DNA from: Engraulis encrasicolus
Lineage: Eukaryota > Chordata > Actinopteri > Clupeiformes > Engraulidae
Direction: 5' to 3'
Length of the DNA stretch: 64,000 bases
NCBI RefSeq assembly: GCF_034702125.1
Contig: NC_085878.1
Span: 18,161,057-18,225,056 of the forward strand
The notes beneath the pieces were generated by a model. That model saw only the letters and a program-made list of their open reading frames with translations, did no database searches and had not been told where the DNA came from. The stretch's first letter is position 1. Every line of letters begins with the position of its first letter. The translations under genes were made by a program, and so were the position numbers. Of the stretch, positions 23,851 to 34,492 are shown piece after piece.

Positions 23851-24469
23851 CTACATCAGTGTGCAGGTGAGCACAGGCAGCAACCCTGAAACAACTGCTC
23901 TACTCTACTCTCGGAAAAAAGAACTCCTTGTGCTTACTTTTTTTTACATTTCAAGGGTGAGAGCAGGTTGGTACACTGCTACCGAAATCCAGCTTAATGA
24001 CATTAAAGGAAATTCTTGTCTGAAGGTACATGTACTGTATGCACAGGGGTGGAGCACAAAATTCCCCATGTTCAACCAGCTCTAATGGACCCCCTTTATA
24101 TATTATTATTATATGGTGTGACGTCATCGGTTGAATGCTCCATTCATTTCAACGGGGCTCCCCAACGTTCGCACGTCTGTTATTTTTCGATAACGGACGG
24201 GTTGGTCTATAACAGACCGCGGTCAATGGCAACAAGACTTTTCACTGCTAAAGCGACTTTTCAACAAGACTCTAATCAGCTGCTGTGATAGACAACACCT
24301 GTTGTCCTGGCTACCTAGCTGTTGCCTAGCGGTGTTCCACAACGGCACTGTTTTGTTTTGCGCAGCAACAATCTTTTGACATTAAAAACTATAATAGACT
24401 TAACATTAAATAGGCCTAAAGAAATGTCCCCGCCATGTGTGAATCATTTAAGTATATCCATATAATAAG

Positions 24470-24612
24470 CGGGTTAACTTTCGGCGAGTCGGTCGCTTTG
24501 TGGAATAGCAGCACTTCAGAGAGAACAAGACCCCTCCGCTCCGCGTCGGGGTCTAAAGATTCTCTCTGTCGTGCTGCTATTCCACGGTAGCGACCCTCTC
24601 GCCGAACGTTAA
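24470..24612. repeat. Long imperfect hairpin
   Basis: The left arm (GGGTTAACTTTCGGCGAG, then GGAATAGCAGCAC) and the right arm (GTGCTGCTATTCCAC, then CTCGCCGAACGTTAACCC) are complementary over about 65 bp. The short centre is rich in CCCCTCCG/CGGGG. Confidence 0.8.
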
Positions 24613-24675
24613 CCCTTACCCTTACTTAACATGCTTGTGTGAAACAAAAATCTGACTTCCTGTGGGCCCCCCTTA

Positions 24676-24960
24676 TACAGTGACACTAATAAGTATTTGA
24701 TCCCTTTCTGGTGGTGTTGGTTTGTACACTGATGAAGACATGATCAGTCTATAACTTTATAACTTTAATCGTAGATGTATTCCAACACAGATGGAAAGTC
24801 TGGAAAATAACTTAAATACATTTTAATTAATTTGTCTTCTTTGTATTTCATTGAGGGAATACGTATTTGACCCCTCTAGCCAAAGTACTTGTTGGCAAAC
24901 CCCTTGTTTTCTAGGGCAGAGATCAGACTTTGACAGTGTTTGTGCAGAGACCCCTAGTCT
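24676..24960. mobile_element. Tc1/mariner-like fragment
   Basis: CAGTGACACTAATAAGTATT then TGATCCC, followed by GACATGATCAGTCTATAA and GAATACGTATTTGACCCC, matches my memory of a fish Tc1-like terminal region. No transposase frame is present. Confidence 0.5.
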
Positions 24961-25623
24961 CAATCCACACACTTGTGCACTTCGGTCATTGCGTTTCAGT
25001 GCCTAGGGCGCTCACGCTGAACATTTCGGTTGAGCCAGTGCACTGAAAGTGCCCGGATGATCCCCTAACAATGGTGGAAAAATGCATGCTTGAATGATGG
25101 ACACTGCACGCACTAAACGACCACCATGTTGACAATGACGCGAAGGAAACGTGGCGTTCAGTTCATTAGAAGAGTTTGGTCGACAGTCTCCTAATTCTGT
25201 GACTAAGAGACACCAACCTTTTCATGCCAACCCAAGTATTGTATGTGTGATTGTATTTACATTTCCTTCACCCCAAAGGGCAACAAGCAACAGACGCTGT
25301 GCATTGTAAACAGTAGCCAACTGATATTTTGGCGAGCTAATGCCATGCTCAGCCTTCACTTCCAGGGCACAGTGCTCAATTTTTTCCACGACACTATGCA
25401 CTGAAGACCTCAGTGCACTGTGCACTGATTGTCAGTTAGGGTGACCACCCGTCCTGCGTAGCGCGTGCGCGTACAGCGTTTGAAGCGTTGGCGCGTGAGT
25501 ACACGTGCACGCCAGGGTCTGTCCCACATTGTCCCTCAGAAGCAAACCCATGGTCCCCCCTTGAACTTAGTGCACTGACAGTATGGTGACCACCTGCTAA
25601 TGACAAGTGCATAGATTGAGACA
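24957..25623. mobile_element. Possible inverted-repeat element
   Basis: GTCTCAATCCACACACTTGT at the left and the complement of GTCTCAATCTATGCACTTGT at the right form short inverted ends. Internal repeats of GTGCACTGA and GTGACCACC are present. No coding sequence and no confirmed target duplication. Confidence 0.4.
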
Positions 25624-25762
25624 TTGGTTCTGTGTTGAAATTGCTGGTTTTCTCAGGGAAGTCAACAGGGGGTCAGCCATGGGCCCAGGGAGAGAAGGGG
25701 CCCCAAATTGAGTCCTCATTACATTGTATTGTATGGGGGGGTGAGGGGTTATTCTAGCTCAC

Positions 25763-25834
25763 CTTTTGTCCACTGGGTCCTCGAGCGCCTGGAAATCCAC
25801 AGTTTCCCCTCTTCTCTGGCTCTCCTTGGATACC
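25763..25834 (-). pseudogene. Collagen triple-helix exon (72 bp)
   Basis: Phase-0 exon of 24 codons between a TTTATAG acceptor and a GTGAGC donor. Gly falls at every third residue except the third triplet, which is EKR (GAG where GGG is expected). The remainder reads GNCGFPGARGPSGQK. A length divisible by 9 is typical of collagen helix exons. The Cys and the lost Gly fit a non-fibrillar collagen or a decaying gene. Confidence 0.65.
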
Positions 25835-25959
25835 CTATAAACACGCACACACACACACCACCATATCACCAATTGTTCTTAGTCCTATTGCCTTGAGTTG
25901 GTCCATACTCTTCTTGCTCATACTTCACTGACAAACAAAATGGATGCCTCCAGTTCACG

Positions 25960-26840
25960 GAGCGCGTTCCAATATGCGACCTTGCGTCCTCCATTTGTGC
26001 TTGTGACCTAGTACCAGGAAGTAATGTCATGACATCACTGACAGCAGTATTATATTTCAATATCTCGCAAAAGCTCAATTCGCCTTTGGCTAAGCCCCGC
26101 CCTCTTTAGTTACAGTTGCTAGGTCGGACAGATAAACTTTCAATGCTGAGATATTAACGTGATTTATGCAGTGACTGCAAATCGCAGCAGTTATTCACCC
26201 CTAATAAATAAAAAAACGCCATTCATAGTATTGTGAATATAAGTATTTATTTTCTGAACGGTCATGCGATGCATCACAGCTGTTGTTATGGGCTCTTCTC
26301 ACATGGGTATCGATAGACATTGTAACCAGCAGCACCATGGTAAGCTGAGCTCGCATATCTTTTGAGCCCTGACTCAAACTTGCAAGACGAAAACGAAATC
26401 ACACAACGTGATGGCTGTAGTAATCTTCAAAGCTACCACAGCTATGTGTAACATTAACGTTTGGCGTTTATATCTTCAGTAGCTTAGCACCTGTTACATC
26501 GCGGGGAAACTTGCACCTTTGTCACAAATACCCCAGGCAATGTCCAATCATATTTTAATAATAATACGACCGTATCTCGCTAACTACTTGAAAACCAAGA
26601 AGCACTGTCAAAACTGTCCGAGGTTTGTCCGAGGTCGTCCTTTTGCTGCGCTGTGATTGGTCAAAAAGCACTTTAGGGCGGGCCTTAGCCAAAGGTGAAT
26701 TGTAAAGTCATTTTCTCATTTGCCAAAAATTGTTGTGGCTAGGCTGACAGCGGGGAAACTTTTTTTCTCCACAGAGGGGCCAGGAGGCGGGACGAGGCCA
26801 CAAGCACAAGTGGAGGACGCAAGGTCGCATATTGGAGTGC
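25960..26840. mobile_element. Inverted-repeat element with a nested insertion
   Basis: The ends ATATGCGACCTTGCGTCC and GGACGCAAGGTCGCATAT are inverted repeats. The same family occurs at 38463-38744. The inner part is interrupted by a second element at 26081-26697. No transposase is encoded. Confidence 0.8.
26081..26697. mobile_element. Nested MITE with AATT target duplication (617 bp)
   Basis: The ends CGCCTTTGGCTAAGCCCCGC and the complement of GGGCCTTAGCCAAAGGTG are inverted. It is flanked by AATT on both sides (26077-26080 and 26698-26701). The sister host element at 38463 has the uninterrupted sequence CTCAATTGTAGAGTC, the empty site. Confidence 0.8.
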
Positions 26841-28303
26841 ACACACTGGGCCCATTTGTGATGGTGCATGCTACGCAAATCTGTGCAATTCACATGTGCA
26901 CTACGTAATCACAATGTATTGGCCCTCATCTATCAAAGCAGCGTACGACGAGAATCATGCGCACGTCGTGCGTACGTTCTTTTTCTACGACCAGTTGGCA
27001 TTTATCAAATCTCATCAGTCGCTTACGCTCTCAGACGGTGTACGCCGTTTTCAAGTTGGACTTGGGATGACTATGATCGCCAACTTGAGCAGCAGTTGTA
27101 GCGCAACAACTCATTATCATTCATATGTGGCCTACATAATTACAAAATGTTTTTACATTGTCTATTTTTGCTGTAAGCCAACTTCTACCTGTTTGAATTG
27201 GTGCACCCTTCCTGGGAGCGATGCGTTAATTTGGCATAGGCCAAGAATAACTGCAAGAGACATCTAATTTGTGATTTGACGTGATGTGTGAATAATATAC
27301 AGCCGCATATTGGAATGTGTCTTCAGTCATGGGATCAAAGGGGGCCGACGTTCTTTTTAACAGCTGGGAGTTCAGGCGCACATCAATCAATACATAGCCT
27401 TCAAAATTTTCCTGTAGAGTTTCGGCGTTTTGCATGACTATCTGTATACACACCTGACGCGCGTGTGTCCGATAACACTTTATAGTCGTCTATTTAGGTG
27501 GCAAAAGGGATATCCACTCCAAACAACTGGATCGCAGGAGAGAAGCAGGGCGCAAATGAGCGCGAGAGGGACAGCGCACTGGACATGTAAAACTCTCCTT
27601 CCCCAACAAATGGTTTGGGCACTGTTTGTTGGCCAGTTTCACGTAGGACCCTTTTCTTGACCTCGTTTACAAAAAGGTTTATCGGCAATATTTTTTTTTA
27701 GAACAAAATACAATATAATAATATAGATATACAAATATCTTCATTATGTGTAGCCTACTGTAGTCAATCAAACATTTCATTGTAACTATTTGGAAATCAA
27801 TCTCTTGGCCTACCCCTTCCATATTGAGAACCGAAACACTGTTGACTACTGCTGTTGATTAGGTCTATTTACATGTGTTATTTTGTTGTCGGCCTCGCGT
27901 AAAGCCTAATTTCTAGCTGTCAATCAACCACAAACGTAGATGTTTTAGCCGGTTTGCGTCTCTCCATGTCGCAAACTCAGGGGTGCTGTCTCCTTCCCGC
28001 CGTTGTAGAGAAGGCGTGATTATTCCAATTACGATGGTTTTCAGACGCTGGATTTATCACAGCCGCTCGCTCTTACGATGGGATTGGAGAGGTACACATG
28101 TAACACATGTAGTAAATCTCACGTGAGCTTCGTCGTACGACGAGATCTGCGCTCATTTCTGCGATGGTTTCTACGCAAGTTTGATTTAAGAAATTTTGAA
28201 TACATTGGCCCTCATTATTTTGTGAGCTGCACAGATTCGCGCAGAATGCGGCATACACCGTCACGAACGTGCCAATTGACACAAACAAAATGGCCATCCC
28301 TAC
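26841..28303. other. No gene; probable dispersed repeat
   Basis: TTGGCCCTCAT occurs near 26919 and again near 28205 in the same orientation. CG-rich motifs such as GTACGACGAGA follow near 26943 and recur near 28133. This suggests an old transposon of the family with GGCCCTCATTTATC ends. No exon apart from collagen was recognised. Confidence 0.4.
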
Positions 28304-28375
28304 CTGTTGTCCTGCGGGTCCCTCTTCTCCTTTGACCCCTTTGGCTCCCTGTGCACCTTTAGGCCCTTGATCAGC
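28304..28375 (-). pseudogene. Collagen triple-helix exon (72 bp)
   Basis: 24 codons in phase 0 between TTGCCTCCAG and GTAGGG. It reads GPKGAQGAKGVKGEEGPAGQ with Gly at every third place except the first codon, which is GCT (Ala) where GGT is expected. Same strand as the other collagen-like exons. Confidence 0.7.
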
Positions 28376-28901
28376 CTGGAGGCAAGATGGGGATTAATTG
28401 GACAACAGAAAAATCTCCAAAGTTAGTTAGAAAGAAAATCTCTTCACCAAGAGACTCTAAAATATTGCTAACATCGGTCTATCTCTAACTCTATTCCAGA
28501 TCCACCCCCCCCCCAACCACACACATGAGCATTATTAATACATGCTTTAAGTTAAAACAAAACAAAAAAGTCCACTTCTATTCAATATTTTTGTGCATTC
28601 TGTGATGTAGCTAAGGCTCTTGCACCCTGCTGACACAATATTATAGACAGGTATAACAATATCCTACGCTTGTTGCATTACAAGTTAAATAAACATAGTG
28701 AAAATATACAGCAAAGGGAAAGATACAGAAACTTTATCAAGGACATGATTTATGAATGGATTATACATTTCTCTGGAGCATTAAAAGCTGTGTGTGGGTG
28801 TGTATATACTGTACGTGTGTACAGTGCAACTCATCAGTCCCTGCTTGTCACACATTACTCAGTGTGTGTGTGTGTGTACGAATGTGTGCGTGTATACTAA
28901 C

Positions 28902-28964
28902 TGCAGGGCCTGGTCATTCGCCTGGTTCCAGTGGTCCAGTGTCGCCTACACTCCTGACGAAGCC
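28902..28964 (-). pseudogene. Decayed collagen-like exon (63 bp) with a stop
   Basis: 21 codons between GACTTCAG and a weak GTTAGT donor. Gly remains at codons 1, 7, 10 and 19; codons 4, 13 and 16 are AGG, GAA and GAA, each one G-to-A step from Gly. Codon 17 is TGA. The length is divisible by 9. This is the best evidence that the collagen locus is not functional. Confidence 0.5.
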
Positions 28965-29636
28965 CTGAAGTCACAGAGACAGACAGACAGACACAGACAC
29001 ACACACAATGAACAGTGTGCTGCAGATGGCATCACACAAGAAGGACTGACGATGGCATGAAACACTAAATGGCATCAAGAGGTACAGGTACTAGAATGGT
29101 ATTAGAAAAATTAGATGGCAAATTAGCTTGTTCCATCAGTGACAAGGCAGATTTCCACAGGAAAATGTTGTACAGTACTGAAATAAATACAATCCAATAA
29201 TGCCACAGCACCAAGGCTTAATTTCATATTAGGTCTGATTAAGGGCCATCAAAATAATAAAAGATCGATGAAAGCCCTGGTGTTGCGGACTTTATTTCTT
29301 GTTTTTCACATGTTTCAGGTCTTGATTACACGTACATATGCAGATATTTTTAAAAGCAAATATTTATTTTATCTTCTTACATATATTAACAGTATGTCGA
29401 TCAAATGAAACACACCCTACTGACAGGTGTACCTTAGAAATCTTCACTAATACTCTAAAAAAAACTATTTTAGGGAATTGAAGCTCTGTTCATGTGCAAA
29501 AAAGAGACAAATGCGTTCCAAAAATATCAATATACGTGTAAACAACAGGGTCTTACTGCATGTTGTGTACCCACCCTGTCTTCTGTACATCCAGGAGATC
29601 ATGGCAGTCCAACCTCCCTTCTGAGATCCGGTGTAC

Positions 29637-29707
29637 ATGCACACGTTGCGGCAGCAAACCCTGTCTGGGAGGTCCTGGTAGTCCAATCTCCCCTGGAGGC
29701 CCGGCGT
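29637..29707 (-). pseudogene. Possible collagen-like fragment
   Basis: The minus strand contains GPPGEIGLPGPPRQG, four Gly-X-Y triplets and then loss of periodicity. No good splice donor follows. It continues the order of the collagen-like exons at 25.8-28.9 kb. Confidence 0.35.
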
Positions 29708-31686
29708 GGCACTGCCCCCATTCCCCTCCCGACACTCAGGAATCCCTCAGCCGGTTTCCATGTCCATGCAACTGCCCCAAACAGCCTTCCCAGACGGCCG
29801 AAGCACCCTTCGCCCAACGGTTCTTGGACCACTGCCACTGTTGGCAGTGGAGCCCCGGAGCTGGCCCACACGCCACCCCAGACTCCAACCGGGTGCCTTG
29901 CCCCCAGCTGAGTCCAGACAAGCACTGCAGTGAACGCCCTTCTCCACACAGCGAGACCACCTCCCACCTGCGCAGCAAGGCATTCCACTGACCCGGTTGG
30001 CCACCCACCTCAAGGTAGCCGAAGGAACCGTGGAGCAACCTCCAGCCAGGCATCAGGACAGGCCCTGCGCATGACAATGCCTCCGCCGCCCAAAGCACCT
30101 GTAACACCAGAACCACTAACCTAAGCCAAGCCTCTACAACTCTACTCTAATATACTCTACTCTGCTCTACTCTACTCTACTGAGATTGGTGATCCAGGTT
30201 CTCTCTGAACATTGCAGACATCATCAGGCCAGTCCCGAAGACCTAACTGAAAGCACAACAGTGCACAGTTCCTTCAGTGGTCAACAAAGCCAGTACAAGA
30301 CCCTGCGTTACAAGCAAGAGACAGTGTCACTAATGCAGAGGAAAACGTTCACTGCAGTACTCATACTCAAAGTCGACTGAAGGCACAACACCCAATTGCA
30401 GTCTGGGACAACGCACAGTCCAAGTTCAGAACTCCTCCACCCACAGTAGCAGTAGTCCAAGATCTACTGGACGAAAGGCACTTCAGCAGTCCAAGGCAGC
30501 TGATCAGGACAGTTTCTAGACATGGAGAGCAGCTAAAAGGATCCTAAATGTCAAGAGAGGATATGAAGGGGGAGGCAGAACCTTCATCTGAACCCTTTTT
30601 TTCTGGGAGGTGGAAGCTTTTTTGTCCTTTTTTTTCCTTCAAGCTTGTTTTTTCTTCTTATTCTTTTCTTCAAGCTTTATCCTCCAGGCCCCCAGGTGAA
30701 GTGTCTTCTCTCTGTTGGGTTGTGGTGTGAGTAGAGTCTTTGAGTCTTGGTCACTGGCAGCAGAAGGCTATACACGGGTCAACGGCGTGATGCACTCTTT
30801 AGATGGTGGTCCACTGCGGCTCACTGTTGCAGCGGTGATGCATTGGCACTCGGCAGTTTCCAATAGTGCATTGGTTTTCCACTCTGGTGGTTACTCACTG
30901 TAGAAGTTTCTCACCGTCAAGTCTATGTCAGCACAGTGGGTTTCCACACTTGAAACAGGACTGTACAGACACAGGATTCCACTCGTCTTGTCTTTTTTAT
31001 TGAGGTCACTGACGTTGATGTTTTGAAGTAGTTGTCTTGAAGTAGTGGTAACAGATGGAGTAATTGTAGAACAGCAGACCAGAAACCTTCAAACATATAA
31101 AACACAAAATAAAAGAATGAAATACACTGCATCTAAACATTCACACACCCACACGGAGAGAGATAGGCCTACGTCACTACATCACCTGCAATACAGACAC
31201 TTTCTGCGCTACTGCGCGTAACCTACACCAAGTAAAAACTCCCGAGCCACATTGCATGCGGCTTAATGGTCAATAAGCCCCACGTCACTACAAGACAAAA
31301 CAAGTCCGACAGGCGGACAAAGATGCGTCCGCCTATGCATTGCCGCCTTGTGGACACAGGAGGGAATTACAAGTTTAAGAAAGCATTTCAGACGGACTGG
31401 CAGACCGCCTTCTAGAGATAATAGGACACATCTGAAAACATGAGGTCAACCAGGTAAAATGACAGCAGCGCTCAGAATGAATGGTTGTATGGACGTAGGC
31501 CTATCCTCACGTTTCCGCACTGCTGGCACACAATCTTTTGACTACACACCTCATACAGAGAACGTAAGGTCCAGGCTACCCTGCAGTACAAAAAAAGCAA
31601 TTTGAAACCATTTGAAACGAAATGCCACCTGTGCCAGGACTCACTAGTTTCACACCGTGTCGGCCCGGATGGACGGGATTTGGGTT
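29708..31686. other. No gene recognised
   Basis: GC-rich stretch to about 30120 with overlapping open frames on both strands and no family resemblance. (CTACT)n-like sequence lies at about 30137-30181. The remainder is ordinary. Confidence 0.45.
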
Positions 31687-34484
31687 CAGGCCCGTTGCGT
31701 TAAGGTAAGCAACGTAGGCAGTTGCCTAGGGCCCCCGACTAGGAGGGGCCCCCAAGGACGACAGGTTATGTATTAAACAGCAATGAAGATTTTAAACAGC
31801 TTTATAATAAGACACTGTCATCTGTATGACAGTATGCGAGGGAAGCAACAGCGCCTCCCTAATACCCCCTGCTCGAGGGGGCCCCCCCCTTCCAATTGGT
31901 TTGCATCAGCGACAGCGTCAAGTCGTGCCGAAAGATAAGGCGCAACGACAGTTTAGTCAAAGTACCCCCAGCTGGAGGGGGCCCCCCTTCCAGTTGGTTG
32001 GCATCAGAGAAAGCGTCAAATCCAGCGCAAATACAAACTGAAAATGAAGCGAAATAATCTCTCCGTGAACGTTGCACAGACGCCAGTTTACATTGTTTTT
32101 TTTTGGCTCTAGATAGTTGCTTTTATAATAAGGGTTACTCTCGAAGACAGTATTACTCTCTGTACTGCAACCAAACTGTCCCAGGCCTGTTGACATCGCA
32201 CAGTAGACAGCAAGATGCTTCATTACCTTCGCCGAGACAAAGTCGTCGAAGGTTATGTTTTGACCGCTGTGTATTTATTTATTTGTGAATATGTTTGTTT
32301 GTTTGTACTTCGTATAACTCAGACAGAACTGAACCGATTTTTATGAAATTTAGTGGGATGATTGGTCATGACCCAAGGAACAATCGATTACTTTTTGGGA
32401 GTGATTGGGTCAAAGGTCAAGGTCAAGGTCACGAAAAGGTCAAAAACGTAAATTTGCGATATCTCGGTTAATTGGCATCCGATTTGCCTGAAACCAGTGC
32501 TAAGATGTGCAGAATTCAATTCCCGACTGATGTGCCACACGTCATGGTGGTGTCCATACGTTTTTTTCAATTTATAATATCAGCTCGTAATTTGGTCTTA
32601 AACCTGAGGTTGACTATTGTGACTATTTCAATGCCGATAAAGATGATTTCATATGTTTGATATTCATTTACATGTAAGCTTACACGTCTTTTACAATTAA
32701 ATCCAATGGGGACATGTTATTAATGTATAAGTTGGTTATGTGGAATAAAACATTAATATCAAGGTGATAATTGTTCATTTTTGTCTATGTGGCTCCAGTG
32801 ACTTTTCTTTGCCAAGCACTATATGCCAGAACAACGTGTGCATGCTGAATTGAATAAGAGGTCAAGAATGGGCCAAAAAAATTAATATTACGATATTCCG
32901 GTCCGATTTACATGAAACTAACACCAAAATTTGGAGAATGTTATGCCCCACACTCTGAAGATGGCCAGAAAAAAATAAGTGGCGTAGGCGAAGGTTTGCG
33001 CTCTACCGAGTGCCAGTTCTAGTTTACAGTGTATTATCAGTCTGTGAAGTGCTGTAACAAGCACTGGGCAAATGTCAAGTGATTGTTCACTAACGTGCCG
33101 TTTCTCGACACGGAACTGTTTTGGATGCTGACAAATGGCAGAAGAAACGAATGAACAATGTGCATGCATATGACCAATATTTCGGATAACATGAGTCGAC
33201 ACAAGTGAGCTGAGTGGGATAGCTAAATTGTAGCACAATAGTCCCTTTCTTGCTATTATGTGGACTACAAGCTGGAACTTGGGACTATAATTGTGGAAAC
33301 GTGTGATTACAGTGAGAGGTTGGGATACATTCTGCGGTCAAGACAACGCAAGGTAAGGGCACTGGGAGCCTGTAATTGAAACCATGGAGTAGGCCTAACG
33401 CAGGTGGTTATTCTTGGTCGCTACAGTAGGCTATTCGTGGCCACGTTTGATTTCATTTCTATTACCTGGTCCCGAACACACTCCTTCTGGAATGATGACT
33501 GCGATGCGGTGATGTGCAGTTAGCCTATTATTTAATGCATGAAATATGAATTGTTGCTGTAAGCGGAAGGCCATTACAACACAACTTTTTGTGTTGTGTT
33601 TGGATTGTATTATTTTCAAATATGTGGTGGATGCAATACGAAACGCAGCGTGGTAGAAAAATGACTGAGTAGTAGCAGGGAGGTTGTCTGCTTAAAATCC
33701 ACCATTTGAGAGCGTTTTTTTTTTTTTTTAAATATCGTCTGGGGCAGACCCCCCTTGCCATGGTTACAGAATTCTTACCAATATCATATCCCCCCACATC
33801 ATTAGTTTCTCAGCCTTAGATTTCTGGACTGTACTGTTTTATGAGTCAATAGTTCTTTTTGCAGAAATAGTGCACCCTCGGTTAGATTTTAAAAGTGGTT
33901 GGAAAGATTTGACCTAATTCTTTATTTGTGATTGGCAGATCATGATTTTGGTGGTAGGGTCAAAAAACCTGATTGGGCCATAGCCAGGCCTACTCTCATG
34001 TGAGATAGGCCAGGTTACAGTAAACAACAGGACATTCAATTAGCCTACTGTACATGAGAAAGTGTGAGCCTATTGAATTGAATGGGCTGTATTTGCCCAG
34101 GTCTTACTCATGAAGTTTCATAAAATGAACTGTAGGGATAAGTCATCATAATAACTAGATTCCTCACAGGAAATGCTGGTGTATGCTTGCTCGTTATGCC
34201 TTCGTTGCCCTTCATGCATGTGCCCTGCATAGCCTAAACAACACTGTCTAGGTATGAGGCAAATTCCTGTTTGTTCCATTAGGTTTACATGGATTGTGAC
34301 ATTATGTTGTAGCTTAATGGTAGGCTATGTGACCATGACTGAAGTGCCATCTAAAAATGGTCTGGCCCATCCGAAACAGAAATTGTGGCGCGGTCTCTGC
34401 CCTGTCAGGCTCCCCCGTCCCCGTTCCCTAGGGCCCCCGACAATCCCTTTGCCTAGGGCCCCCAAAATCCTAGAAACAGGCCTG
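31687..34484. mobile_element. Non-autonomous hAT element (2.8 kb)
   Basis: The ends CAGGCCCGTT and AACAGGCCTG are inverted. They are followed inward by GCCTAGGGCCCCC and its inverse near 34430-34470. The 8-bp flanks TTTGGGTT (31679-31686 and 34485-34492) are identical. Internally there is a tandem duplication of about 115 bp (31860-31910 and 31972-32020, GAGGGGGCCCCCC) and a repeat with clustered AGGTCA half-sites at 32414-32442. No transposase frame was found. Confidence 0.8.
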
Positions 34485-34492
34485 TTTGGGTT

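Noticed and set aside
23518..23889. 123-codon frame with an opposite 99-codon frame
   Set aside because: Lies in an inverted-repeat element with repeated GCGAACC; no conserved domain.
26896..27267. 123-codon plus-strand frame
   Set aside because: No similarity to a known family and no splice-flanked conserved block; within probable old repeat.
29560..29991. 143-codon plus-strand Cys/Pro-rich frame
   Set aside because: No start context, no family, and several overlapping frames of similar length on both strands in GC-rich DNA.
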